From a virus: a stretch of 37,181 bases of DNA. A program made the translations under genes and the position numbers. Positions 4,574 to 12,309 of the stretch are shown piece after piece. The DNA lies in the IMG/VR virus record IMGVR_UViG_3300046511_000576, positions 1 through 37,181 of that record; one strand, 5' to 3'. Under the pieces are notes generated by a model, which was not told the origin of the DNA, searched no databases, and was given only the letters and a program-made list of their open reading frames with translations. The stretch's first letter is position 1. Every line of letters starts with the position of its first letter.

Positions 4574-6580
4574 ATGGCAGCCTTATCCAACGCCGCAGTC
4601 CTGAAAGCGGTATCCGAAGACCGTGCACTCGGCAGCGCCATGATTTTCCCGCATCGCCACCCACAAGCCAGCCCCGCATTCCACGTCGATATCATGGACC
4701 TGTGGCGCTCATCCGACGAGAACGTGCTGGTCGAAGCGTTCCGGGAGGGCGCCAAGTCCACCCTGTCCGAGGAGTTCCTGCTGCTGGAAGCGTGTTACGC
4801 CAACTTCGGCTACTGCATTATCCTGGGCGAGACCTACACCAAAGCCTGTCAGCGCCTGGAGGCGATCAAACACGAAGCCGTAAAGAATTCCAAACTGTAC
4901 GCCTTGTTCGGGCAGTTGAAGAAAGCCGGCAATGTGTGGAACGAGAACCAGATCGAACTCATGAACGGCGTCATGATTGAGGCTCACGGCTGGGAGGAGG
5001 AGCTGCGCGGTTTCAAGTGGCATGACTTGCGGCCCGACCGCGCTTACCTGGACGATATCGAGAACCGTACCTCGGTCAAGGACAAGTTGGCGGTGGACGC
5101 TACCATGAAGAAAATCTACCTCGAACTGATGCCGGCCATGGACAAGGAGCGGGGGAAAATAAGGGTGACGGGGACACCACTGGCGGAGGACTGCATGATC
5201 TCCCGGCTGCGTAGCGACGCCGCATGGACGTGCGGCCGGTACCCGATCTGCAATGGCGATATCGACGATCCACGGACCGAGGCCACCTGGCCGGACCGGT
5301 ACCCGATGGACTGGATCCGCAAGAAGCGTGACGAATACGAGCGCGCCGGGCAGCTGCGGGGGTTCTTGCAGGAGTACATGCTGATGGCGATCGACACCCA
5401 GGACAAGCCTTTCGAGGACAGGCATTTCAGCGAAGTCATGTTCGATCCGGCGCCGTGGCTGCCGAAAACCATGATCATCGATCCGGCCCGGACGACGGAC
5501 ATCAAGAAGTCGGACAGGACGGGGCGAGTGGTGGTAAGCCGCCTGGGGTCGCGCGTATATGTGCATGCGAGTTCAGGCGAGTACTGGAAGCCGGACCAGA
5601 TCATCGACGACTGTTTCGTGACGTCGAAGAAGTTTGGCGAGGCGACGGTGGCGATCGAGAAAAATAGTCTGGACGAATGGCTACTGCAACCGATGCGCGC
5701 CGCGATGCTCTCCAAGGGCCGGTCACTGAACCTGAAGCCGTTACAGGCGCCGCAGAACATGGACAAAACCCAGTTCATCATGGGGCTGCAACCTTTCTTC
5801 GAAGCCGGCGACATTATCCTGGTCGGCGGCCGCGGGGCGCACGCGCAGCTGGTAGCCGAGCTGCTGAACTTCCCCTCAGGCAAGCGTGACATCGTCAACG
5901 CCCTGGCGTACGTGCTACGGGTCTATACCGGCACGCCGGTGTACGAGGATTTCGGGCCGTGGAACTTCGTGGCGGAGTACGAGCCGCCGCAAGGTACGCA
6001 GCTGGCCATCACGTTCAACGCCAGTAGCACCGAGACCACTGCTGTGCTGGTAGCGGTCGAGGGGGAACGCCTGGTGGTGCTGGCGGACTGGGCCTCGCCA
6101 GTGTCGCCGCTGGAGGCAGTGCCGGATATCCTGGCCGTGGTGCGCGCGGTGTACCCTGGCCGCCGGCTGTCGTGCTGGGTCACAGGTGATGTGGCTGACC
6201 AGAAGGACAGGCTGCCGCTCATGAACGCGCTGCGAACGGCCAATTTGCCGGCGCACCGCGGCGGATACGCGTCTGTTGCGCGCGGCGCCTTGTCGCCACT
6301 GATCCGTACCGAGGTGCGCGGCCGGCGGCTGTTGCTGGTAACATCCGAGGCGAAGCACACGGGCAATGCCCTGACCGGGGGGTATAACTTCCCGATGGGC
6401 AAGGATTTGCGCATGTCAGGCGAACCCGAGCGCGGACCGCACAGGACGCTGGTTGAAGGGCTGGAAACACTGGCCGCTAGCATTTGTCAAGGGAATAGTG
6501 ATATGCTCCCGGATAGCGCCCATATGGGGACCAATCCCCAGGGGGTTACCTACATGACATCTCTTCCTAGGAGAAAATGA
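4574..6580 (+). CDS. terL: Terminase large subunit (TerL) with C-terminal extension
   Basis: The 668-residue protein is the DNA-packaging motor. The ATPase has a Walker A-like REGAKST (57-63), Walker B AYLDDIE (157-163) and coupling motif VTGTP (198-202). The RNase H-like nuclease has MIIDPART (D303), VAIEKN (E362) and GKRDIVNAL (D439). About 200 residues beyond the usual end again look RNase H-like (strands around LAITFNASSTETTAVLVAVE and VVLADWA, ending HRTLVEGLETLAASIC), but without the acidic residue after the first strand. This may be a degenerate nuclease duplication. It opens the late operon and overlaps the next small gene by one base. The small subunit is far away at 25345. Confidence 0.92.
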   Translation: MAALSNAAVLKAVSEDRALGSAMIFPHRHPQASPAFHVDIMDLWRSSDENVLVEAFREGAKSTLSEEFLLLEACYANFGYCIILGETYTKACQRLEAIKHEAVKNSKLYALFGQLKKAGNVWNENQIELMNGVMIEAHGWEEELRGFKWHDLRPDRAYLDDIENRTSVKDKLAVDATMKKIYLELMPAMDKERGKIRVTGTPLAEDCMISRLRSDAAWTCGRYPICNGDIDDPRTEATWPDRYPMDWIRKKRDEYERAGQLRGFLQEYMLMAIDTQDKPFEDRHFSEVMFDPAPWLPKTMIIDPARTTDIKKSDRTGRVVVSRLGSRVYVHASSGEYWKPDQIIDDCFVTSKKFGEATVAIEKNSLDEWLLQPMRAAMLSKGRSLNLKPLQAPQNMDKTQFIMGLQPFFEAGDIILVGGRGAHAQLVAELLNFPSGKRDIVNALAYVLRVYTGTPVYEDFGPWNFVAEYEPPQGTQLAITFNASSTETTAVLVAVEGERLVVLADWASPVSPLEAVPDILAVVRAVYPGRRLSCWVTGDVADQKDRLPLMNALRTANLPAHRGGYASVARGALSPLIRTEVRGRRLLLVTSEAKHTGNALTGGYNFPMGKDLRMSGEPERGPHRTLVEGLETLAASICQGNSDMLPDSAHMGTNPQGVTYMTSLPRRK

Positions 6581-6741
6581 TGGCCGTATCGAAAACCAAC
6601 CACCCGAAAGCCCCGTCGCAAAAGCCGACGGACTTCTTCAAGGGCAAGCAGCAAGGCGGCGCCCATGGCAAGCCGCAATCGGTACCGGAGAAACTGACCG
6701 GCGGCCCGATGCGTGAAAAAATGGCGAAAAAGGGGCTGTGA
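6580..6741 (+). CDS. Small basic protein of unknown function (53 residues)
   Basis: ATG 6580 lies 6 bp after AGGAG (6569-6573) and overlaps the terL stop by one base; ATG 6577 is in frame but too close to the Shine-Dalgarno sequence. The product (MAVSKTNHPKAP at the start, MREKMAKKGL at the end) is rich in Lys, Gly and Gln, probably disordered and basic. Three such small genes sit between terminase and portal, all tightly coupled. A minor head or packaging role is a positional guess. Confidence 0.6.
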   Translation: MAVSKTNHPKAPSQKPTDFFKGKQQGGAHGKPQSVPEKLTGGPMREKMAKKGL

Positions 6742-6743
6742 TC

Positions 6744-6977
6744 ATGAGCATTCAGGATGATATCGCTGCCGATCTGGCGGCTGTCCAGGCTGCGCAAACC
6801 GCACTCGACGCCGCCAACCAGAAACTGGCGGATGATCGCCAAACTGCGCTGACCGTCGCCGCGCCACACCTGGCGCTGTGGGATGAGGTAGTCACTGCCG
6901 CCAATGCACTGGGCACCGACGTTGCCGCTCCTTTCGTTGCGCTGGCGGAACGCGCCAAAACTTTGCTGGGGTTGTGA
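6744..6977 (+). CDS. Small alanine-rich coiled-coil protein
   Basis: The 77-residue product is almost entirely predicted helix: DLAAVQAAQTALDAANQKLA is heptad-like, followed by a second Ala/Leu-rich stretch ending RAKTLLGL. A GTG at 6738 is in frame but ATG 6744 is the simpler start. It lies 2 bp after the preceding stop codon. It resembles small head or tail accessory proteins seen near portal genes but has no specific match I can name. Confidence 0.6.
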   Translation: MSIQDDIAADLAAVQAAQTALDAANQKLADDRQTALTVAAPHLALWDEVVTAANALGTDVAAPFVALAERAKTLLGL

Positions 6978-6979
6978 TC

Positions 6980-7171
6980 ATGGCTACCAAGAAAGATATG
7001 CGCGGAAACACCGGTAAGAACTGGTCGAAATCCGTAGACATGCGCACGGGCGGTGTCTACGACAAATTGTCCAAAAAACCGGAACCTGACGACCGACCAT
7101 CACGCACGCCGAAAGAGCGCAACACCGGCACCTCGGTGGCCCGCCGGCTGGCAGGCAAGGTTATAGGCTGA
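6980..7171 (+). CDS. Small basic protein of unknown function (63 residues)
   Basis: The product begins MATKKDMRGNTGKNW and is rich in Lys, Arg, Gly and Pro, likely disordered and nucleic-acid binding. Its ATG lies 2 bp after the previous stop codon and its own TGA overlaps the portal ATG at 7171, so it is translationally coupled to the portal gene. No family recognised. Confidence 0.6.
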   Translation: MATKKDMRGNTGKNWSKSVDMRTGGVYDKLSKKPEPDDRPSRTPKERNTGTSVARRLAGKVIG

Positions 7172-9354
7172 TGCCACGCGCAAAGAAAAGCAAGGTTCCG
7201 GCTGAGGACATCAAAGTCGGTAAGGTTGATTCCCGGGGAATCGACGCGGAAAAACTCGACGAGGAATTGGAGAATTGGGCCGACCAGCCCGATTCCGAAG
7301 CCTACCTCGAAGCCGAAAAGTTGTACCCCAAAATCGCCAAGTGCTACGAGAACAAGCAGGAACAGATGGACCGGATCGAGGAGTACTGGAACATTTACCA
7401 GGCGACCCCTGACGAGAATCAACAATATTCCGGCAACTCCTTGTGCTACGTCCCTGCGGTGCGCGACTGTATCAACGCTCGTATCAAGCGCACCCTGGCG
7501 CAATTATTCCCCGCCAACTACAAACACGTCGATGCTGTCGGCCCGACCGGCGACACACCGTTCGCGCAGATGTCTTTGCTTGAGCACTATATCCGCAAAG
7601 GTCACCTGAAAGACGTGGTACGCGCGGACATGTTGGCCGGCGATGTCACTGGGCAGTGGAACTTGTACGTTGACTGGACAAAGTCCACAAGACGTGTGAC
7701 GGAAGTCATCAAGAAGAAGCCGCCAACGCTGTCCAATGCTGACGGCTCGATCACCGCCGAGGATACGACCGCCGAGGAAGAATACGAGACCGAAAACAAG
7801 GAAGTCATCGACGAAGGCCCGGACATCGTTCCCTTCGCAACCGAGGATTTAGCCGTGTATCCGCCTACATGCAACAGCATCGAGGAAGCGACGGCGACAT
7901 GTATCCGGCTTCGCATGTCCAAGGAGAAGCTGGAGCAGCTGGTCGATGAAGGCGTGTTTATCGGTACCACAGCGAAAGAATTGCTCGACAAGGTCGCCAA
8001 ACCCACAGGCGGCCGTGAGAAGTACGTCCCCCCGAAGAAGCGTACCGGCGATGCTGGCGTACGCACCGAAGGCACGTACAAGTACGCCCTGATCTATGAA
8101 GTGCACACGAATCTGGACCTCGGCAAGGGTTACAAGGAACCGGTGTACGTGTATTACGCTGGACAAAACGAAATCCTGGGTATCATTCGAAACCCGTTCT
8201 GGGGCGGCTGGCGCCCGATTCTTAGCGCGCCAATTGAACGTATCCAAGGATCGTTCTTCGGTGTTTCCAAGATCGAGCCGGTGAAATATCTGCAATGGAA
8301 CCTGAACGATTATTTCAACATGGGGCAGGATTCTGCGCAGTACGCGCTCCTGCCTATCGTCATGACCGACCCTCTAGCGCAGCCGAACTATCAGAGCATG
8401 GTAATGGGTTTGGCGGCTGTGTGGCTGGCGAACCCGAACACCACGCAATTTGCGCAGTTTCCCCCTCTGTGGAAAGATTCTATTCAGCTCTGCGGCGCGA
8501 TCAAGCAGCAGATCCAGGAGTCCATGGACGTGAATGAGGCCATGCTCGGCAAAGTCCCCCAAGGCCGCAAGAACCAGGCGCAGCAGGCTGCCGCCTCGCA
8601 AACCCAAGAAACCAATATCGTTGACCATGCCAAACGCTACGAGGAGGTGATCCTCAATCCGTTACTGGAGCGCATGTTCGAACTTGACCGCCAATTTCGT
8701 ACCAAGGAAATAACTATCGCCAACATGGGCGAGGTCGGTACCGAGAAACGTTTGCAAGAAATCCCGCCTCAGGCTTTCGGGGAGCGCTATTTTTTCCGTT
8801 GGGCGGGTACCTCATTCCAGATGGGCATGCAGCGTATCCAGCAGATGATTTCATGGATGAACGTCATGCGTGGCATTCCACCGCAGCAGTTGAACGGCCG
8901 GCGCTTGGACATTACTCCTATTCTGGAGTACGGTACTGGTCAGATTTTCGGGGTGGAAGTCGCGCCAAAAATCCTGATCGATGAACGCAATCTGTTCCAC
9001 GTTGAGCCATCGGAAGAGAATCTGATGATGCACAACGGGTTACCAGCCGAAGTGCATCCGGCCGATGACGATGCACGCCATATTCAGGAACACCAGCAAG
9101 GTGCCATATTGACGGGCGATCCGTTGAGTTTGTTCCGGGCGCATATCCAGGCGCACACCCAGGCGATGCAAGCCAAGCAACAACAGGCCATGGGCCAGCA
9201 GCAAGGGGGTCAACCTGGTGTGCCAGGTGGCACCGGTCCTGGAGTGGCGGGTACGCCACGCCCAGGTGCACAGCCGGGGCAGCCACGGCCGCAGCAACCA
9301 CCTGGTGCAATTCATCCGGATCAGATGGCTGACCCACAGGCGATGCCGCGATGA
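7171..9354 (+). CDS. Portal protein
   Basis: A 727-residue protein of the size and position of podoviral portals. The N-terminal part has the repeating helical pattern of portal stem/wing regions (ENKQEQMDRIEEYWNIYQAT, near residue 60). The middle has NDYFNMGQDSAQYALLPIVM, reading like the portal core, followed by a helix-rich part with NQAQQAAASQTQETNIVDHA. The last 60 residues are Gln/Gly/Pro-rich (GQQQGGQPGVPGGTGPG) and probably disordered. It forms the 12-subunit ring at one capsid vertex through which DNA passes. Assignment rests on size, order after TerL and pattern rather than a single diagnostic motif. Confidence 0.82.
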   Translation: MPRAKKSKVPAEDIKVGKVDSRGIDAEKLDEELENWADQPDSEAYLEAEKLYPKIAKCYENKQEQMDRIEEYWNIYQATPDENQQYSGNSLCYVPAVRDCINARIKRTLAQLFPANYKHVDAVGPTGDTPFAQMSLLEHYIRKGHLKDVVRADMLAGDVTGQWNLYVDWTKSTRRVTEVIKKKPPTLSNADGSITAEDTTAEEEYETENKEVIDEGPDIVPFATEDLAVYPPTCNSIEEATATCIRLRMSKEKLEQLVDEGVFIGTTAKELLDKVAKPTGGREKYVPPKKRTGDAGVRTEGTYKYALIYEVHTNLDLGKGYKEPVYVYYAGQNEILGIIRNPFWGGWRPILSAPIERIQGSFFGVSKIEPVKYLQWNLNDYFNMGQDSAQYALLPIVMTDPLAQPNYQSMVMGLAAVWLANPNTTQFAQFPPLWKDSIQLCGAIKQQIQESMDVNEAMLGKVPQGRKNQAQQAAASQTQETNIVDHAKRYEEVILNPLLERMFELDRQFRTKEITIANMGEVGTEKRLQEIPPQAFGERYFFRWAGTSFQMGMQRIQQMISWMNVMRGIPPQQLNGRRLDITPILEYGTGQIFGVEVAPKILIDERNLFHVEPSEENLMMHNGLPAEVHPADDDARHIQEHQQGAILTGDPLSLFRAHIQAHTQAMQAKQQQAMGQQQGGQPGVPGGTGPGVAGTPRPGAQPGQPRPQQPPGAIHPDQMADPQAMPR

Positions 9355-9692
9355 AAAAGTTTATCGCCTACGCCACACCCTGGGGAACAATAAGAACGGG
9401 TTCCCTGTTCGAAAAACTGACCCCTCGTGAACAGCTGGCGGTGCTGGCGCATGAACGTGGCCATATCGTGCATCGGCATGCGTGGAAACGTATTTGGTGG
9501 ATGGTGACGCTACAGGTGTTTATCAGAGAAGACGCGTATTGGGCGATGTGTCGGGCGCAGGAATTCGAAGCCGATCAACACGCTGTTAAAGGCGGCCATA
9601 CAACAGGTTTGGCGATGGTGCTGGCGCGCTGTCCGATAGCACAAACTGATAGCCATCCATCGAAACAGGAAAGGTTGGCGAGACTGCTATGA
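9351..9692 (+). CDS. Small M48-like zinc metalloprotease
   Basis: The 113-residue protein has the gluzincin signature HERGH (residues 34-38) in VLAHERGHIVHRHA, and EFEADQHAV (E71, D75) matching the third zinc ligand ExxxD of family M48. SHPSKQERLARLL near the end matches the THPS-type motif that closes many M48 domains. It is much shorter than HtpX or Ste24 and has at most one weak hydrophobic segment (WKRIWWMVTLQVF). Start and stop both overlap neighbours in ATGA, so it is co-expressed with portal and fibre. Possible roles are prohead maturation or processing of scaffold or capsid; this is inferred from position. Confidence 0.8.
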   Translation: MKKFIAYATPWGTIRTGSLFEKLTPREQLAVLAHERGHIVHRHAWKRIWWMVTLQVFIREDAYWAMCRAQEFEADQHAVKGGHTTGLAMVLARCPIAQTDSHPSKQERLARLL

Positions 9693-10963
9693 GCGATCTT
9701 TATCCTCTCACCGCCCCCAGGGTGGATGCGCAAGGCGCAGATCTTACACAAATCAGCGTCCAGTTGGCGTTCAACCAACTGGCGGGCGCCGTTCGCATCT
9801 ACCTGAATCAGATTGCAGCCGGCACAATACCGATAGGGCCGGCCGGGGGTGACCTTTCCGGAACATACCCCAACCCGACTGTCGCAGCGGTACATGCGTT
9901 GGCGGGTACGGTTGATGGCGTAGTTATCGGGGGGATTGTTCCGGCTGCGGGGACTTTCACCACCTTGGCGGCGTCTTCATTAGTTCTTACCACAGCACTT
10001 GCCATTGCTCAAGGGGGTACTGGCGCCACGACGCAAGCGGGGGCGCGTACGAATCTCGGCTTGGGCACGATCGCCACGCAAAACGCGAACGCGGTGGCGA
10101 TCACCGGTGGCGCCATTGACGGAACCCCTATTGGCACTACGACCCGCGCCGCAGGAAATTTCACGACCTTAGCGTTGACTACGGCACTATCACCCGCGAA
10201 TGGCGGCACAGGATTGGCGACGCTTACTGCCCATGCCGTTATGCTTGGCGAAGGGACGAGCAATGTGGCGTTTGCAGCGCCGAGTACGGCGGGTCAGGCG
10301 TTAATTAGCGCAGGCGCAGCTGTCGATCCCGTTTTCGGTCTCACAACCGGTGCATTGATTAATATTCAACGTTTCACAGCCGGCGGCACTTACACGCCGA
10401 CAGCAGGCACGAATAGTGTGATTGCGCGCATTCAAGCTGCGGGAGCTGCGGGCGGCGGAGCCGCCGCGACAGGCGCCGGACAGGGTTCATGTGGCGGTGG
10501 CGGTGGTGCGGGGGGTTATATCGAACACCGCATGACTTCGGGCTTTTCCGGCGCGACGGTGATAGTCGGTGCAGGCGGTACGGGCGTGTCAGGTTCGACG
10601 GGAAATACGGGCGGTAACAGTAGTTTTGCGGGTATCGTGGCGAGTGGCGGTATTGGTGGCACAACAGCGGTTGCTGCGGCGCAAGCCAATGGCGGCGGCG
10701 GAGCGGGCGGCGCGGCAACAGGTGGTTCTATTCTCAACGCGCCGGGGGGTAGCGGCTCAAATTCTTTTATCTCTCCCAGTGCATTAAACTTTTTACCAGG
10801 GCAGGGCGCCAACAGCCAGATGGGTGGAGGCGGAACCGGGTCTGTGGCGAACGCTAGCGGTTTCGGTGCAGGCGGCGCTGGGCAAATCAACGGTCCATCA
10901 GCCGCAGCTTCCGCTGGGGGAAACGGTTCTCCGGGTCTTGTCATCGTCTACGAATATGCATAA
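9689..10963 (+). CDS. Tail fibre / adhesin with glycine-rich C-terminal domain
   Basis: The 424-residue protein has a short N-terminal attachment part, then repeated fibre segments containing GGTGATT, ARTNLGLGT and FTTLA typical of phage tail fibres, then about 190 residues of glycine-rich sequence (GAAGGGAAATGAGQGSCGGG, SSFAGIVASGGIGG) ending PGLVIVYEYA. The last part resembles the glycine-rich receptor-binding domain of T-even gp38-like adhesins. It likely contacts the host receptor. Its place between portal and capsid genes is unusual. Confidence 0.82.
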   Translation: MSDLYPLTAPRVDAQGADLTQISVQLAFNQLAGAVRIYLNQIAAGTIPIGPAGGDLSGTYPNPTVAAVHALAGTVDGVVIGGIVPAAGTFTTLAASSLVLTTALAIAQGGTGATTQAGARTNLGLGTIATQNANAVAITGGAIDGTPIGTTTRAAGNFTTLALTTALSPANGGTGLATLTAHAVMLGEGTSNVAFAAPSTAGQALISAGAAVDPVFGLTTGALINIQRFTAGGTYTPTAGTNSVIARIQAAGAAGGGAAATGAGQGSCGGGGGAGGYIEHRMTSGFSGATVIVGAGGTGVSGSTGNTGGNSSFAGIVASGGIGGTTAVAAAQANGGGGAGGAATGGSILNAPGGSGSNSFISPSALNFLPGQGANSQMGGGGTGSVANASGFGAGGAGQINGPSAAASAGGNGSPGLVIVYEYA

Positions 10964-10992
10964 TTGACTTTTATAACCAAAAGTAGTAAAAC
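10964..10992 (+). promoter_or_regulatory. Predicted sigma70 promoter for the capsid gene unit
   Basis: TTGACT (10964-10969), a 17-bp spacer and TAAAAC (10987-10992) lie in the 56-bp gap after the fibre gene. The start would be near 10999, ahead of AGGAGAG and GTG 11020. With the terminator at 13735 this frames the structural genes 11020-13728, which would allow extra capsid expression. Confidence 0.5.
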
Positions 10993-11019
10993 CCTTATTA
11001 AATCTTTCAGGAGAGTATC

Positions 11020-11541
11020 GTGAAGAAAACTTACCTCGCCGCGTTGATCGGCTCGTTTTTCCCGGCGATCATTGGCCCGGGTAATAACCCTAATGTGGGG
11101 TTGCTCGGTGCGCTCCCGGATGTCACATCTCTGAACAGCGCCATTCTGAACATTAATCCGTTTCAGGAAACCAACGTCAATTCCGCCGCGAACACGACAG
11201 CATTTACGCTCGTAGGTCCTCAGATTTCGGGGGCAGCTCAGAATTTCCTCTTTCTTGCTGGCACTCTCGGCGCCGGTGCGGCGCTCACTTTGCCGACAGT
11301 CGCCAATATGTTGCTGTCTTTGCCCCCCAACGTCCAAGCTGCGCCTATCGGAACCAGTTGGCAGTGCCGGATTATCAATAACGGTGCTGGCGCCTTCGCG
11401 TGGACCGTGACTACTGCTACGGGCTGGACGCTTCCCGCCCATGTTGCCATCGCGCAAAATACTTTCGTTGATTACGTCATCCAAATCACCGGTGCGGCCA
11501 CAGCAACAATGACCTCCGTGGGTTCGGGAGTTTCGCCTTGA
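11020..11541 (+). CDS. Putative structural protein upstream of scaffold
   Basis: GTG 11020 follows AGGAG (11009-11013). The 173-residue product begins with a hydrophobic stretch (MKKTYLAALIGSFFPAIIGP) and continues as beta-rich sequence with WQCRIINNGAGAFAWTVTTA and TFVDYVIQITGAATATMTSV. That pattern is common in phage head-decoration and fibre domains. It directly precedes scaffold and capsid genes in the unit with its own promoter, so a decoration or head-fibre protein is likely. No precise family assigned. Confidence 0.6.
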   Translation: MKKTYLAALIGSFFPAIIGPGNNPNVGLLGALPDVTSLNSAILNINPFQETNVNSAANTTAFTLVGPQISGAAQNFLFLAGTLGAGAALTLPTVANMLLSLPPNVQAAPIGTSWQCRIINNGAGAFAWTVTTATGWTLPAHVAIAQNTFVDYVIQITGAATATMTSVGSGVSP

Positions 11542-12290
11542 ACACGCTACTTTTTTTATTTCTCAAGCTTTTTTCGAGCTTGTTCCCAAGCGTTGACGAC
11601 GACGAGCTGCCGGAACTTCCCGACGATACCGTCTATGAGGACCAGGCAGACGACGATACCGTCGATGAGGACCAGGCAGACGACGATACCGTCGATGAGG
11701 ACGAACCGCCAGCACGACAATCCAAACGTGCCACGCGGGACGATTCCAGCTCCCGCGCGGTAGAAGCAGCGTTGGAGCGCGCCCGAAAGCTTGAGGAAGA
11801 TGTCGAAACCCTCAAGCGTAGCTCGGCAGCACCCTCCGAGGATCAGCGCCTGCGCGCCGAGGAAGACCGCCAGTTAGCTGATCCGCAAGCCGATCCAATG
11901 ACTAAATGGCAGATTCAAGCCAATCGTACTTTGCGCGATACGCAGCAAAACGCAAATCGTGCGCTGGCCGAAGCACGGGATATGCAGGACCGCGCCGCTT
12001 TCATGTCGAAATCAGCAACCGACCCACGCCGCGCCAAGTACGAAGACCGGATAGAGAAAGAGCTGAAAACACTGCGCAACAAAGGTCAGAACGTTGACCG
12101 CGAGACGCTTTACTACTACCAACTGGGCAAGGATATTGCCGAGGGTAAGCTGAAAGCGGCGCCGAAGAAAACCAACGCCGCAAGTGTGCCGCGTGGCCGG
12201 ACGCCGGCGGCGCGCAGCGATGTACGTTCACGCGGTAATAGCAGAAGTTCGTCGGGGGCACGCGAGCGCCTGGCAGACAAACCAATTTAA
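11538..12290 (+). CDS. Putative scaffolding protein
   Basis: The start is TTG 11538, overlapping the preceding TGA; no other start exists upstream of the conserved part. The 250-residue protein has a hydrophobic N-terminus (MNTLLFLFLKLFSSLFPSV), an acidic tract of near-identical 10-residue repeats (DDDTVDEDQA), a long charged coiled coil (residues 75-150) and a basic, Ser/Arg-rich C-terminus ending ARERLADKPI. Acidic/helical/basic composition just before the capsid gene is typical of scaffolds. The N-terminal 19 residues resemble those of the capsid protein (10 of 19 identical), an odd feature that also supports the TTG start. Confidence 0.78.
   Translation: MNTLLFLFLKLFSSLFPSVDDDELPELPDDTVYEDQADDDTVDEDQADDDTVDEDEPPARQSKRATRDDSSSRAVEAALERARKLEEDVETLKRSSAAPSEDQRLRAEEDRQLADPQADPMTKWQIQANRTLRDTQQNANRALAEARDMQDRAAFMSKSATDPRRAKYEDRIEKELKTLRNKGQNVDRETLYYYQLGKDIAEGKLKAAPKKTNAASVPRGRTPAARSDVRSRGNSRSSSGARERLADKPI
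11621..11702 (+). repeat. 30-bp tandem repeat inside scaffold gene
   Basis: About 2.8 copies of a 30-bp unit (GACGACGATACCGTCGATGA at its core) at 11621-11648, 11649-11678 and 11679-11702 encode the acidic DDDTVDEDQA repeat. The second and third copies are nearly identical and the first differs by TCTATG for TCGATG, which suggests recent expansion. Unit length is a multiple of three, so copy number can vary without frameshift. Confidence 0.85.
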
Positions 12291-12309
12291 CCCAACCAAG
12301 GATGACACT

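Noticed and set aside
4709-5566. Long minus-strand frame of 285 residues inside terL
   Set aside because: Shadow of a GC-rich coding strand; TerL motifs on the plus strand are unambiguous.
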